A stretch of DNA of 64,000 bases from Jejuia algarum (GTDB lineage Bacteria; Bacteroidota; Bacteroidia; Flavobacteriales; Flavobacteriaceae): contig CANMAQ010000017.1 in assembly GCA_947495775.1 (NCBI GenBank), positions 1 through 64,000 of the forward strand, written 5' to 3'. A program made the position numbers and the translations under genes. The notes beneath the pieces were generated by a model. It had not been told where the DNA came from, did no database searches, and saw only the letters and a program-made list of their open reading frames with translations. How positions within the stretch are numbered: the first letter of the stretch is position 1; every line of letters begins with the position of its first letter. Below, piece after piece: positions 15,619 to 25,081 of the stretch.

Positions 15619-15634
15619 TGTGTGTGTGTGTGTG
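15619..15634. repeat. (TG)8 dinucleotide repeat
   Basis: Eight uninterrupted TG units immediately downstream of the stop codon of the beta-helix gene and upstream of the secreted-protein gene. Being in the spacer, a change in unit number would alter spacing rather than reading frame. Confidence 0.9.
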
Positions 15635-15635
15635 T

Positions 15636-16910
15636 TTATTGTGCTAATGCGTAACTGTTGTTTGTTTCTTTAAGAATAAATTTTGGTGATTTTACATCTA
15701 ATGGTTTTACAAATAAATCGTTTACACTTGTAAAACTAGCTGTAAATCTGTTTGCCTTTAATAGGCTGTTTAAATGCTCTTTATTAGGCGCTGTATATTT
15801 TACAACAATATTCGTGTTGTGTACATTACATAAGCTAGATTCCATTTTGAAATATTTGAATACCTCTTGAAATTCTTTATAAGATTTATCAAATCGCACC
15901 ACATTAGAGAATCCTGAAATTTTAGATGTTGTAAACTCTATTTTTGCGTGGTTCTTTGTAGAAATTGCTGCTGCAGTATGTTGGTAATTATTTTCATCTG
16001 AAAGGTTGATTAATGTTGCATTGCTAATTTTAACAACAGATAAATCATCGTAAGAAGTCATTCCTTTTTTAGGGTTGTACCCATCTATTTCTATAGCGTG
16101 AGAGCCACTAGGATGTGATATGAATGGATGTCTTACGGCCATGATATTATTTAGGTTACCATTGTAGCCCAATTCAAAATTAAAATCATCGTTTTTAGAC
16201 TTATAAGAAATTAGATTTTCGCTTTTAGAAGCACCTCCAAAATATTTAAAAGCATCGTCTGCGGCATAACTTACCATTATATTATTAACTTGAGACTTTA
16301 AACCTAAAGCATATAATGACAAGCCTGCAATGCGCTGTTTACCATTTAACTTCTTACCTGCAAACTCAATACGAACATAAGCTAACTTTGTAGTCTCTTC
16401 TTCATGAGATGTACCTCCATATAATGAAAATCTATTTTCGTAATCGCCCTCTATAAAACCTACCTGAGCAGGTAAATTTACTTTCCCTGATCCCAATATA
16501 GAAATACCACCCCAGTCTCCCGCTCTTCTCGCTTTAACAGGCTTACTAGACGTAAATACTATAGGTAATGCTTTAGACCCTTCAGCGATTAATTTAGAAC
16601 CTTTAGTAACCACTAAACTTGTAGCGCCTTCTGCTTGACAACGAATCAAAGTACCTGGCTCTATAGTTAATGTTGCATTATTAGTTACATAAACAATTCC
16701 AGACATTAAATACACTGTATCTCTATTTAAAGTAAGGTCTGTATCTATAATATTTGGTATAGAAGCATCTGGACTATTATAAGAGGCTGTCTTAGGATCA
16801 AAATTGGTCCAGTTTTTAGTCCAATTCATTTCTGTATTTAGTGCAATATCCGTTTGAGAAAACATAACACTAAATGTTAGTAATGCCAATAATAAGGTTG
16901 CCTTTTTCAT
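15636..16910 (-). CDS. Secreted right-handed beta-helix protein
   Basis: 424 residues. Signal peptide 1-18 (LALLTFSVMFSQ). The mature protein has the pattern of a parallel beta-helix: NNATLTIEPGTLIRC, then repeated short strands such as SLVVTKGSKLIAEGS, DWGGISILGSGKVN, LAYVRIEFAGKK and a Gly/Asn-rich region, up to about residue 330. The family is common in Bacteroidota as an exported protein; its substrate is not known. There is no Por secretion tail at the C-terminus. It is followed by the secreted 144-residue protein. Confidence 0.8.
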   Translation of the reverse strand: MKKATLLLALLTFSVMFSQTDIALNTEMNWTKNWTNFDPKTASYNSPDASIPNIIDTDLTLNRDTVYLMSGIVYVTNNATLTIEPGTLIRCQAEGATSLVVTKGSKLIAEGSKALPIVFTSSKPVKARRAGDWGGISILGSGKVNLPAQVGFIEGDYENRFSLYGGTSHEEETTKLAYVRIEFAGKKLNGKQRIAGLSLYALGLKSQVNNIMVSYAADDAFKYFGGASKSENLISYKSKNDDFNFELGYNGNLNNIMAVRHPFISHPSGSHAIEIDGYNPKKGMTSYDDLSVVKISNATLINLSDENNYQHTAAAISTKNHAKIEFTTSKISGFSNVVRFDKSYKEFQEVFKYFKMESSLCNVHNTNIVVKYTAPNKEHLNSLLKANRFTASFTSVNDLFVKPLDVKSPKFILKETNNSYALAQ

Positions 16911-17251
16911 AGTCTTGTAGTTTTGAGGGTTAAATAAAACTTTCTCCTATTGTAGACGAACCATTCTCCTGCTCCTAACACCTAAAAAACGTAAAAAGGA
17001 CTATTAAAGCCTAAAACGGAATTAAAATGTTTAGACCTGTAAAGCGCTATAAATAGAACTATTAAGCGCGACAACACTACTAGAATTAAGGCCTTGACCA
17101 TTTAAAGCCCTTTCTTGATTTCAAACAAAACAGCCTGTGTTTTTTTTGTAAAATTTTGTTAATTTTTAAAGATTTTATTATAGAAAATCGTTTTTATAGT
17201 ATAGAAAAGGCAACTATTTTTAGTTAAATTTATAACACTGGATACGTATTA
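16911..17251. other. Upstream region of the beta-helix gene, 341 bp
   Basis: No gene. AT-rich towards the IS element; I find no exact TAnnTTTG box on the minus strand. It presumably holds the leader and promoter of the beta-helix gene and forms the left flank of the insertion sequence. Confidence 0.5.
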
Positions 17252-17297
17252 TACCAAAATAGTTATGCAATGCCGTATATATTTCGTATATTTAGTC

Positions 17298-17792
17298 ATG
17301 GGAAAGAAAGCTTATTTAGAGATTACGGAATCATTATCGGAACTAAAGCAATTGCTGTCAAAGCAGAAAAACCTGAGGTCTGAAAAGCGAATCAAATGTC
17401 TTATAGATATTAAAACCGAAAAATTTGATACCCGTCAAGAACTTGCCGATTATCTATCAGTACATATAAGAACAATGGAGCGATGGTTAGTAAATTATAA
17501 ATCGGGTGGTGTTACTTCTATGCTGACTGATAAGCCTAAGAAGAAGGGTTCCAAAATCATTAGTAGTGAGATACACAAAGGCCTTGAACAGAGAGTCAAC
17601 GATCCACACAATCCCTTTTTGGGATATTGGGATGCCCAACAATGGGTAGTTGAGCAATACGGTGTAGAGGTAAAATACCAGCGTATGCGCGAGTATCTAA
17701 TACAACATTTCAGTACCAAACTCAAAGTACCCCGAAAATCCCACTACAAAAAAGATAATCAAGCTGAAAAAGCTTTTTTAAAAACTTCCTAA
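17298..17792 (+). pseudogene. IS630 transposase, N-terminal frame
   Basis: 164 codons from ATG 17298 (MGKKAYLEI); the frame is open from 17265 but those codons lie in the inverted repeat. Contains the DNA-binding helix-turn-helix region (RQELADYLSVHIRTMERWL, residues 45-63) and a second winged-helix part (LGYWDAQQWVVEQYGVEV). It ends prematurely at TAA 17790-17792, just after an A/T run (TTTTTTAAAA at 17774-17783). The catalytic half continues in the +1 frame. Either a single-base indel inactivated it or expression relies on ribosomal or transcriptional slippage. Confidence 0.8.
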
Positions 17793-18366
17793 TACCTTAG
17801 AGAACATTAGATCAAGTCTAAATAAAAACAACTATGACGAGATAAATTTATATTTCCAAGATGAAGCTAGGTTTGGAATGATGAATCATATAGGCAGATA
17901 TTTGACAGCTTCTGGGGTTAAACCAATAGTTAGCTATCAACATATATTTAAGACAACTTACCTTTATGGAAGCTATTCCCCAATAAATGGTGATAGTTTT
18001 GTCTGGGAAATAAACGGTGTCAATACTACAATATTTGAAGCTTACTTAAAGGGATTTTCCCAGTACAAACCAAAGGAATATAAAATCGTAGTCATTGACA
18101 ATGCAGGTTTTCATTCCACAAAGAATATTGAAGTGCCAGACAATATATATCTGCTAAGAATCCCACCATACAATCCAGAGTTAAATCCATGTGAACAAGT
18201 ATGGCAGTATATCAAAAATCGATTCAAAAACCAACGCTTTGAAACAATGCACGATCTTAAAGAATGGCTGAAACAAACAGTAAACCATATGCAAATGCAA
18301 ACAATAAAATCAATTACTGGAAACCATCATTACTTAAACGCATTTTATACGGCGTTTAAAAACTAA
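17782..18366 (+). pseudogene. IS630 transposase, catalytic C-terminal frame
   Basis: The frame is open from 17782, after the slippery run, to TAA at 18364-18366; the first ATG is at 17878. It carries the DDE catalytic triad: Asp in YFQDEARFG, Asp in VVIDNAGFH and Glu in NPCEQVWQ, in the order and spacing (DD34E-like) of IS630. Without fusion to the upstream frame it lacks the DNA-binding domain. Reading it with the upstream frame via a +1 shift after TTA at 17778-17780 gives one continuous product of about 360 residues. Confidence 0.8.
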
Positions 18367-18373
18367 ATTGGTA

Positions 18374-18484
18374 TTACACAAAAAACCATCTAAATCGTAG
18401 AACTGCTATACGGTATAAAACTGTGCGATTCTATTAGGGTCCTGATTTCAATTCTTAGCGCCCCCTTTAGGGGTCTTTTTTTTA
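18374..18484. other. Spacer between IS630 and repeat copy C, with weak terminator
   Basis: Contains CCCCTTTAGGGG at 18462-18473 followed by a long T run (18476-18483), resembling a short-stem terminator for rightward transcripts leaving the IS element. Nothing else seen. Confidence 0.4.
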
Positions 18485-18659
18485 AACCCGCTTTATGCGA
18501 TAGAACCTCTATTACACCTTTGAGCTACTGCAAATACTGGCGCTACACTACTTTTTTCAATTTAACCATAGCGATGCTATGCCAAAATCAAGAAAAAGTC
18601 AGTATTTATGGTATCTCAAAGCTTCACGACAATGTCATATCGCATAATTCGGGTTAAAC
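18485..18659 (+). repeat. Dispersed palindromic repeat, copy C (longest)
   Basis: Outer arms AACCCG...TTATGCGAT at about 18485-18500 and ATCGCATAA...CGGGTT at about 18640-18656 form a terminal inverted repeat. An inner pair CTTTGAG (18518-18524) and CTCAAAG, about 100 bp later, gives a second stem. The core at 18519-18555 aligns ungapped with the other three copies. This copy has additional sequence between core and second arm, including CATAGCGATGCTATG, a small palindrome. Confidence 0.6.
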
Positions 18660-18726
18660 AGTAAACGTATTGTTAAACTTATGGGCTTATCTATGGTCCT
18701 TCAACCTGTCTTGATCTAAAACAAAA

Positions 18727-18757
18727 AAAGGCAACAGTTTACAAAACTATTGCCTTT
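18727..18757 (-). terminator. Rho-independent terminator of valS
   Basis: On the minus strand a 14-bp stem (AAAGGCAATAGTTT with one G-T pair) closes a short loop and is followed by TTTTTTT. Located 40 bp past the valS stop codon. Confidence 0.85.
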
Positions 18758-18798
18758 AATACGTCATGGTATATAACGTATAACGCGCCACATTGTAT

Positions 18799-21435
18799 TT
18801 ATTGTAAACTTAACAAGCGCGCTTTTATAGTTTCTATTTTAGCTAAGGTATCGGCTTCTTTTTTACGCTCTAAGGCAATCACCTGTTCTGGTGCATTACT
18901 TACAAAACGTTCATTAGACAGCTTCTTTTGGATCCCTGTTAAGAACCCTTCGGCGCGCTTTAACTCGCCATTTAATTTAGCGACCTCTGCTTCTACATCA
19001 ATCGTATCTAAAGCTATAGGTACAAAATACTCATTAGATTTTACTCTAAAAGAGGCTGCACCTTCTAATTTTTCAGTCCCATAGTTAACCGCTTCAGTAT
19101 TGGTTAATTTAACAATAACACTATCTAAAGCATTACCAAAGGTCTCATTATCGATAACGGCTAAGGTTATAGCATCTTTAAAAGCTATGTTTTTTTCTTT
19201 TCTAATGGTACGTATCCCAGACACAACACTTGTAGCAAACTCAAAATTGGAGATTAAAGCAGCATCAAATGAACTTTGCTCTGGGTATTTAGCAACAATT
19301 AAAGCATCTTCAGGTGTTCTAGCCCCTAGTAATTGCCATATTTCCTCTGTAATAAATGGCATAAAAGGATGTAAAATTTTCAAATTTGCTTCAAAAATAG
19401 CAATCACTTCTCTATAAGTTGCAGCATCTATAGGCTGTTGGTAAGCAGGCTTCACAATTTCTAACAACCAACCACAAAAATCATCATAAATCAATTTGTA
19501 CATGGCCATAATGGCATCAGACAAACGGTACTTACTGTAATGGTCTTCTATTTCGGCTAAAACCTTTTGAAATTTAGATTGGTACCACGCAATACCTATT
19601 TTACTCGATTCTGGTTGTGCTATATCTTCTGAAACTTCCCATAAGGTGGTTAAATAAAAAGCACTCCATATTTTGTTACCTAAACCTTTACCTTGTTGGC
19701 AAAGCGCTTCATCAAACATAAGATCGTTACCCGCAGCAGAACTTAACAGTAAGCCTACACGAACGCCATCGGCTCCGTAGGTTTCTATTAACTTTAAAGC
19801 ATCTGGAGAATTCCCCAAAGACTTACTCATCTTTCTACGCTGCTTGTCTCTTACCAATCCTGTGAGATACACATTTTCGAAAGGTTTTTGGTCTTTATAC
19901 TCGTAGCCGGCAATAATCATACGTGCCACCCAGAAAAATAAAATATCGGGGCCTGTTACCAAATCATTGGTTGGGTAATAGTATTTAATCTCTTCGTTTT
20001 CAGGATTGCGAATCCCATCAAAAACAGACATAGGCCATAACCAAGACGAAAACCAAGTATCTAAGGCATCGGTATCTTGTCGTAATTCATCTACCGTTAG
20101 GTTAGAATTAGACGTGGCTTCTTTTGCCAATTCTAAGGCTTTTTCTATAGTTTCAGCAACTACAAAATCATTCTTTCCATCTCCGTAAAAATATGCTGGG
20201 ATTTGCTGGCCCCATAACAATTGGCGCGAAATGTTCCAATCGCGAATATTTTCCATCCAATGGCGGTAGGTGTTTTTAAATTTTTCTGGAAACAATTTAA
20301 TACTGTCATCTTCTAAAACCGCTGTGATGGCTGGTTTTACAAGATCTTCCATTTTTAAAAACCACTGGTCACTTAAACGTGGCTCTATAACAGCTTTGGT
20401 ACGTTCTGAAGTTCCTACCTTATTCGTATGTGTTTCTGTTTTTACTAAAGCTCCTAAAGCGTCTAATGCTTTTGCTACAGATTTACGAGCCTCGAAACGG
20501 TCTTGTCCTTCAAATTCTAAACCATAACTATTTAATGACGCATCTTCATGAAAGATATCTATCACCTCTAAGTGGTGCTTATCGCCTAAAACCTTATCAT
20601 TTTCATCATGTGCAGGCGTTACTTTTAAACACCCTGTACCAAATTCTAAATCGACATACGCGTCTTCTATAATTGGAACCACACGGTTACAAATAGGCAC
20701 AATTGCTTTTTTACCTTTTAAATGGGTAAACCGTTCGTCGTCGGGGTTGATACAAATGGCCGAATCTCCAAAAATAGTTTCTGGACGTGTCGTTGCCACC
20801 GTTAATACCGTATCGCTTCCTTCAACCTTATAATTGATATAATAGAGTAATCCTTGGCGTTCTTCATGAATCACCTCCTCATCAGATAGTGTTGTTTTAG
20901 CTTCAGGGTCCCAATTCACCATACGGTAACCACGGTAAATCAATCCTTTTTTATGTAGATCTACAAAGACCTTAATCACAGCTTCAGACATATCGTCATC
21001 CATAGTAAACTTTGTACGGTCCCAATCGCAAGAACATCCCAGTTTTTTAAGCTGTTCTAAAATTACACCACCATACTCTTCTGTCCACTCCCAAGCATGC
21101 TTTAAAAATTCGTCACGTGTCAAATCGTTTTTATCAATCCCTTGATCCTTTAAACGCGCCACAACTTTAGCTTCTGTAGCAATAGAAGCATGGTCTGTTC
21201 CTGGTACCCAACATGCATTTTTACCCAATAAACGTGCACGACGTATCAAAACATCTTGAATGGTATTATTCAACATATGCCCCATGTGCAATACCCCTGT
21301 TACATTTGGTGGAGGAATTACAATCGTATAAGGTTCTCTCTCATCGGGTGTGGAATGAAAATAATTGTGTTTCATCCAGTAATCATACCACTTATCTTCT
21401 ACCTTGCTTGCATCGTATTTTGATGGAATTTGCAT
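18799..21435 (-). CDS. valS: Valyl-tRNA synthetase
   Basis: 878 residues, normal length. Class I synthetase that charges tRNA-Val. HIGH-type motif HMGH at 50-53 within PPPNVTGVLHMGH, CP1 editing domain in the middle with TTRPETIFGD near 215-225, KMSKS near residue 530, anticodon-binding helical domain, and a C-terminal coiled-coil arm (about 805-875, EVAKLNGELKRAEGFL) that is typical of ValRS. A terminator follows; a -7 box lies 30 bp upstream. Confidence 0.97.
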   Translation of the reverse strand: MQIPSKYDASKVEDKWYDYWMKHNYFHSTPDEREPYTIVIPPPNVTGVLHMGHMLNNTIQDVLIRRARLLGKNACWVPGTDHASIATEAKVVARLKDQGIDKNDLTRDEFLKHAWEWTEEYGGVILEQLKKLGCSCDWDRTKFTMDDDMSEAVIKVFVDLHKKGLIYRGYRMVNWDPEAKTTLSDEEVIHEERQGLLYYINYKVEGSDTVLTVATTRPETIFGDSAICINPDDERFTHLKGKKAIVPICNRVVPIIEDAYVDLEFGTGCLKVTPAHDENDKVLGDKHHLEVIDIFHEDASLNSYGLEFEGQDRFEARKSVAKALDALGALVKTETHTNKVGTSERTKAVIEPRLSDQWFLKMEDLVKPAITAVLEDDSIKLFPEKFKNTYRHWMENIRDWNISRQLLWGQQIPAYFYGDGKNDFVVAETIEKALELAKEATSNSNLTVDELRQDTDALDTWFSSWLWPMSVFDGIRNPENEEIKYYYPTNDLVTGPDILFFWVARMIIAGYEYKDQKPFENVYLTGLVRDKQRRKMSKSLGNSPDALKLIETYGADGVRVGLLLSSAAGNDLMFDEALCQQGKGLGNKIWSAFYLTTLWEVSEDIAQPESSKIGIAWYQSKFQKVLAEIEDHYSKYRLSDAIMAMYKLIYDDFCGWLLEIVKPAYQQPIDAATYREVIAIFEANLKILHPFMPFITEEIWQLLGARTPEDALIVAKYPEQSSFDAALISNFEFATSVVSGIRTIRKEKNIAFKDAITLAVIDNETFGNALDSVIVKLTNTEAVNYGTEKLEGAASFRVKSNEYFVPIALDTIDVEAEVAKLNGELKRAEGFLTGIQKKLSNERFVSNAPEQVIALERKKEADTLAKIETIKARLLSLQ

Positions 21436-21464
21436 ACTTTGGAACAGTTTTTGTTTTAGGTATG

Positions 21465-21472
21465 CAAAAGTA
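21465..21472 (-). promoter_or_regulatory. Candidate -7 box of valS
   Basis: On the minus strand TACTTTTG matches TAnnTTTG, 30 bp upstream of the valS start codon. No clear -33 element. Confidence 0.4.
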
Positions 21473-21549
21473 CTTATATTTCTTTTTCTGTGAAAATTGA
21501 TACGTTTAAAGATTATACAGCATTTCTAAGAATAATGTAATTCGTCTAT

Positions 21550-21557
21550 TATTTTTG
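21550..21557 (+). promoter_or_regulatory. -7 box of the DUF1573 gene
   Basis: TATTTTTG matches TAnnTTTG, about 60 bp upstream of the chosen ATG at 21616. This supports the downstream start over the frame's first ATG at 21562, which would lie at the transcription start. Confidence 0.45.
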
Positions 21558-21615
21558 CAGGTTGTGGAAAAAGTACCTATGTTTACACGATATTAAAACC
21601 AATACATACAAAAAA

Positions 21616-22041
21616 ATGAAACATTTATTTACACTTTTATTTGTAGGGTTAATGAGCATCTCCCTGAATGCGCAAGATAAAGTAGCTAAAATTGAATTTA
21701 AAGCTACAACTATCGATTATGGTACTATTGAAAAAGGCGCCAATGGCGTAAGAGTTTTTGAGTTTACAAATACTGGTGATGCCCCTTTAATTATATCTAA
21801 AGTAAATTCTAGTTGTGGGTGTACCATTCCTAAAAAACCAAAAGATCCTATCATGCCTGGTAAAACTGGTGAAATTGAAGTGAAGTATGATACAAATAGA
21901 GTGAACCCTATTCGTAAAACAATTACGGTATTATCTAATGCTGAAACGCCTACGGTAGCTTTAAAAATTAAAGGATTGGTTGTAGATCCTTCAAAAAATA
22001 ATGTGCTTGAGAAAAAACAAAAAAGCGTTGTAGCACACTAA
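21616..22041 (+). CDS. Secreted DUF1573 protein
   Basis: 141 residues from ATG 21616, which begins a signal peptide (MKHLFTLLFVGLMSISLNA); the frame continues upstream to 21562 without looking like protein. The mature part is a DUF1573 immunoglobulin-like domain: FKATTIDYGTIEKG, FEFTNTGDAPLIISKVNSSCGCT near 50-75 with a Cys-x-Cys pair, and GKTGEIEVKYDT. The family is exported in Bacteroidota; molecular role unknown. Single-gene transcript with its own promoter and a strong terminator. Confidence 0.88.
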   Translation: MKHLFTLLFVGLMSISLNAQDKVAKIEFKATTIDYGTIEKGANGVRVFEFTNTGDAPLIISKVNSSCGCTIPKKPKDPIMPGKTGEIEVKYDTNRVNPIRKTITVLSNAETPTVALKIKGLVVDPSKNNVLEKKQKSVVAH

Positions 22042-22081
22042 TGCTGTAGTTTTAACGTTTTACACACATACATTCTATTGA

Positions 22082-22125
22082 AAAACATCTCAATACCATA
22101 TAAGTATTGAGATGTTTTTTTTTAT
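22082..22125 (+). terminator. Rho-independent terminator of the DUF1573 gene
   Basis: 15-bp perfect stem: AAAACATCTCAATAC (22082-22096) with GTATTGAGATGTTTT (22104-22118), seven-base loop, then a T run. Confidence 0.92.
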
Positions 22126-22265
22126 ATAAGTGCTAAACGATTACAGTTGAAAACCTTAAGACATTAAATATCCCTGTCTTTGTGAAGTGTTCACCTGTAT
22201 TTTATCGGTTCTTTTTTTACAGTTTTCATATAATTTTTGCAACTTTGCGCACCAATTTAAAATAA

Positions 22266-23456
22266 ATGCCAACAATATCTCAAAAAGGGCAAAACATGCC
22301 CGAATCTCCTATACGGAAACTTGTACCATTTGCAGAACAAGCAGAGGCAGATGGCAAATCTGTATATTACCTTAATATAGGTCAACCCGATATTAAAACA
22401 CCTGAAGTCGCTTTAAAAGCGGTTAAAGAGAATACTATCGAAATTTTATCCTATTCACGTTCTGAAGGTTCTGAGACGTACAGAAAGAAAATTGCGAACT
22501 ACTATGATTACCATAACATAAAAGTATCTCACAACGATATTATTGTGACTACTGGTGCTAGTGAGGCCATTGCATTTATTTTTGGCAGCATCATGGATCC
22601 AGATGATGAAGTGATCATTTGCGAACCATTTTATGCTAATTATATTGCATTTGCTACTGCTGCAAGTGTAAAAGTGAAGCCTATCATTTCTAAAATAGAA
22701 GATAATTTTGCATTACCTCCTATTGCCGAGTTTGAGAAATTAATCACATCAAAAACGAAAGCAATAATGATATGCAATCCTGGAAACCCAACAGGATACT
22801 TATATTCTAAGGAAGAAATAGAGCAATTAGCAGCGTTGGTAAAAAAGCACGACCTCTTTTTAATTTCAGATGAAGTGTACCGCGAATTCACCTATGATGG
22901 GCATACGCATTATTCTATTTTAGAACTTGAAGACTTAGACGCCCACACCATAATGATAGACTCTGTCTCTAAGCGTTACAGCATGTGTGGGGCTAGAATT
23001 GGATGCTTAGTGACCAGAAATGAAACGGTAAGACATACGGTTTTAAAATTTGCACAAGCACGTTTAAGTCCACCCACCTATGCACAAATTGCAAGTGAAG
23101 CCGCATTAAGTACACCCCAAAGTTATTTTGAGGCCATTAAAGGCGAATACATAGAACGACGCGATACTTTAATTAGAGAACTTAACACCATAAAAGGTAT
23201 TAAAGTCGCTACACCTAAGGGCGCATTTTACTGCATTGTAGAATTGCCTATAAAAAATTCTGATCATTTTGCCCAATGGCTACTAGAAAGCTTTAGCTTT
23301 GAAAACGAAACAGTTATGGTAGCCCCTGCTGGTGGTTTCTATTCCACGCCAGGAATAGGCAGCAACCAAATTAGAATTGCATACGTACTTAATAAAGAAC
23401 GTCTCATTAAAGCTGTAAAAATTATAAAAGAAGCTCTAAACGTCTATAACGATTGA
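22266..23456 (+). CDS. PLP-dependent aminotransferase, aspartate aminotransferase family
   Basis: 396 residues, class I/II fold. Features: N-terminal PESPIRKLVPFAEQA, a YLNIGQPDIKTPE segment near 35-47, substrate/cofactor loop TTGASEAIAF near 95-104, NPGNPTG near 175-181, LISDEVYREFTYDG near 200-213 (Asp and Tyr contacting PLP) and the Schiff-base lysine in SVSKRYSMCGARIG near 236-249. Substrate probably aspartate or another amino acid plus 2-oxoglutarate. An in-frame ATG at 22299 would shorten it by 11 residues. Its stop overlaps the murB start (TTGA). Confidence 0.92.
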   Translation: MPTISQKGQNMPESPIRKLVPFAEQAEADGKSVYYLNIGQPDIKTPEVALKAVKENTIEILSYSRSEGSETYRKKIANYYDYHNIKVSHNDIIVTTGASEAIAFIFGSIMDPDDEVIICEPFYANYIAFATAASVKVKPIISKIEDNFALPPIAEFEKLITSKTKAIMICNPGNPTGYLYSKEEIEQLAALVKKHDLFLISDEVYREFTYDGHTHYSILELEDLDAHTIMIDSVSKRYSMCGARIGCLVTRNETVRHTVLKFAQARLSPPTYAQIASEAALSTPQSYFEAIKGEYIERRDTLIRELNTIKGIKVATPKGAFYCIVELPIKNSDHFAQWLLESFSFENETVMVAPAGGFYSTPGIGSNQIRIAYVLNKERLIKAVKIIKEALNVYND

Positions 23457-24469
23457 TTGCTATAACCCAAAATACATCTCTTAAACCTTTCAATACGTTT
23501 GGTATTGCTGTTAATGCTGCCCATTTTGTATCTGTAACTTCTATACCAGAACTTAAGGACGTATTGCGTTTACCTGGGTATCCAGAGCCCCTTATTTTGG
23601 GAGGAGGCAGCAATATGCTGCTCACCCAAGATCAAAATAAATTGGTGATACACATCAATTTAAAAGGGATTTCGATTGAGAAAGAAACCGAAGACCATGT
23701 CTATATTAGGGCAAATGCTGGCGAAAACTGGCATGAATTTGTTATATGGTGTCTCCAACACAATTATGGAGGTCTAGAAAACCTATCTCTAATACCCGGC
23801 AATGTAGGAACAGCACCTATTCAAAATATAGGCGCTTATGGTATTGAACTTAAAGACAGCTTTGTAAGTTGTAATGCATTAGAGATAAAAACCTTGCAAG
23901 AACATGTTTTTGACACGTCGCAATGTCGTTTTGGGTACAGAAATTCTATTTTTAAACAAGAAGCAAAAGGCAGGTATATTATTACCTCTGTCTTGTTTAA
24001 ACTCAGTAAACACACCCATAGCTTACGCGTAGATTATGGGGCCATACAAACAGAACTTGATGCCCAAGGCATTACAAATACCACCATACAAGATATTTCT
24101 AAGGCTGTAATTGCTATTAGAGAACGTAAGCTCCCTAACCCAAAAGATATCGGTAATAGTGGTAGCTTTTTTAAGAATCCTGTGATTTCTAAATCGCATT
24201 ATGAGACTTTAAAGCTTAATTTTGAAACGTTACCTTGCTATCCTGTTTCCGACAACGAAGTAAAGGTGCCTGCGGGTTGGCTTATAGAAACTGCAGGGTT
24301 TAAAGGCAAACGTTTTTCCAATTATGGGGTGCATAAACATCAAGCATTAGTACTTGTAAATTATGGAGGTGCACAAGGCGCTGATATTTTAGAACTGTCC
24401 CAGTTAATTCAAAAAACTATAGCACGATTGTTTAACATAACCATAGAGGCTGAAGTAAATATTTTGTAA
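23453..24469 (+). CDS. murB: UDP-N-acetylenolpyruvoylglucosamine reductase
   Basis: 338 residues starting at TTG, overlapping the aminotransferase stop by four bases. FAD enzyme of peptidoglycan precursor synthesis, NADPH-dependent. ILGGGSNML at 48-56 binds FAD; PGNVGTAPIQNIGAYG near 119-134 is the FAD-binding signature; GNSGSFFKNP near 234-243 has the catalytic serine of type I MurB; VPAGWLIETAG near 271-281 and the C-terminal glutamate region complete it. The TTG start is chosen because no ATG precedes the conserved N-terminus. Confidence 0.95.
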   Translation: MIAITQNTSLKPFNTFGIAVNAAHFVSVTSIPELKDVLRLPGYPEPLILGGGSNMLLTQDQNKLVIHINLKGISIEKETEDHVYIRANAGENWHEFVIWCLQHNYGGLENLSLIPGNVGTAPIQNIGAYGIELKDSFVSCNALEIKTLQEHVFDTSQCRFGYRNSIFKQEAKGRYIITSVLFKLSKHTHSLRVDYGAIQTELDAQGITNTTIQDISKAVIAIRERKLPNPKDIGNSGSFFKNPVISKSHYETLKLNFETLPCYPVSDNEVKVPAGWLIETAGFKGKRFSNYGVHKHQALVLVNYGGAQGADILELSQLIQKTIARLFNITIEAEVNIL

Positions 24470-24538
24470 TTTAAATAAATTCATTACTTTGACGTTAATT
24501 TAATTACAGCTAAAACAAACTCATTAAAACCTTTTACA

Positions 24539-25069
24539 TTGATTTCAGGTATAGAAAAAGAAATAGTAATTTTATTAAAAAAAGAAGATAAGAAAGCTAT
24601 TTCTCTACTTTATGAAAACTATGCTGATGCTCTTTACGGCGTCATCAAAAAAGTGATTGTAGATGAAGATGTTGCCCAAGATGTACTGCAAGAAACATTT
24701 GTAAAAATTTGGCGTTATGCTAAGAAATACGACCCTACAAAAGCCAAATTATTTACTTGGCTTTACAGGATAGCTTACAATACGGCTATTGATAAAACAA
24801 GAGCCTTAAAAAATAAAAATGAGAAAGAAGTCCAAATGGCAACTTCTGACGTATATAAGATAACAACCAACTCATTGAATCAAGATGTTTTAGATATTAA
24901 AAAACACCTAAGTTCAATAGAAGAAAAGTACCAAATAGTGATTAATGCACTATTTTTTGAAGGCATGACACAACAAGAGGCTAGTGAAGAACTCGACATT
25001 CCTTTAGGTACTATAAAATCAAGATTAAAAATAGGATTGAGAGAATTGAAAAAGATTTACAATCCCTAA
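24539..25069 (+). CDS. ECF-type RNA polymerase sigma factor
   Basis: 176 residues from a TTG start. Region 2 (about 20-90) includes DVAQDVLQETFVKIWRYAKKYDPTKA and FTWLYRIAYNTAIDKTR, the -10 recognition helix; region 4 (about 120-174) includes EGMTQQEASEELDIPLGTIKSRLK, a helix-turn-helix for the -35 element. Directly upstream of, and 12 bp from, an anti-sigma gene, so it is a regulated stress-type sigma factor of the SigK/RskA layout. Confidence 0.92.
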   Translation: MISGIEKEIVILLKKEDKKAISLLYENYADALYGVIKKVIVDEDVAQDVLQETFVKIWRYAKKYDPTKAKLFTWLYRIAYNTAIDKTRALKNKNEKEVQMATSDVYKITTNSLNQDVLDIKKHLSSIEEKYQIVINALFFEGMTQQEASEELDIPLGTIKSRLKIGLRELKKIYNP

Positions 25070-25081
25070 ACTAGTAATGTC

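Larger units (their letters stand above)
17252..18373 (+). mobile_element. IS630/Tc1-mariner-type insertion sequence, frameshifted
   Basis: The element runs from CCAA at 17254 to TTGG at 18371 and is flanked by TA dinucleotides (17252-17253 and 18372-18373), the target duplication of this family. Imperfect terminal inverted repeats of about 28 bp: the left end at 17254-17278 (CCAAAATAG...GCCGTAT) and the right end at 18347-18371 (ATACGGC...CTAAATTGG). Inside are two transposase frames, together carrying a full D-D-E set. It lies in the spacer between the beta-helix gene and valS and disrupts no gene. Confidence 0.85.

Noticed and set aside
23422..23625. 67-codon minus-strand frame across the aminotransferase-murB junction
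   Set aside because: Antisense to the start of murB, whose TTG start and conserved N-terminus explain the region.
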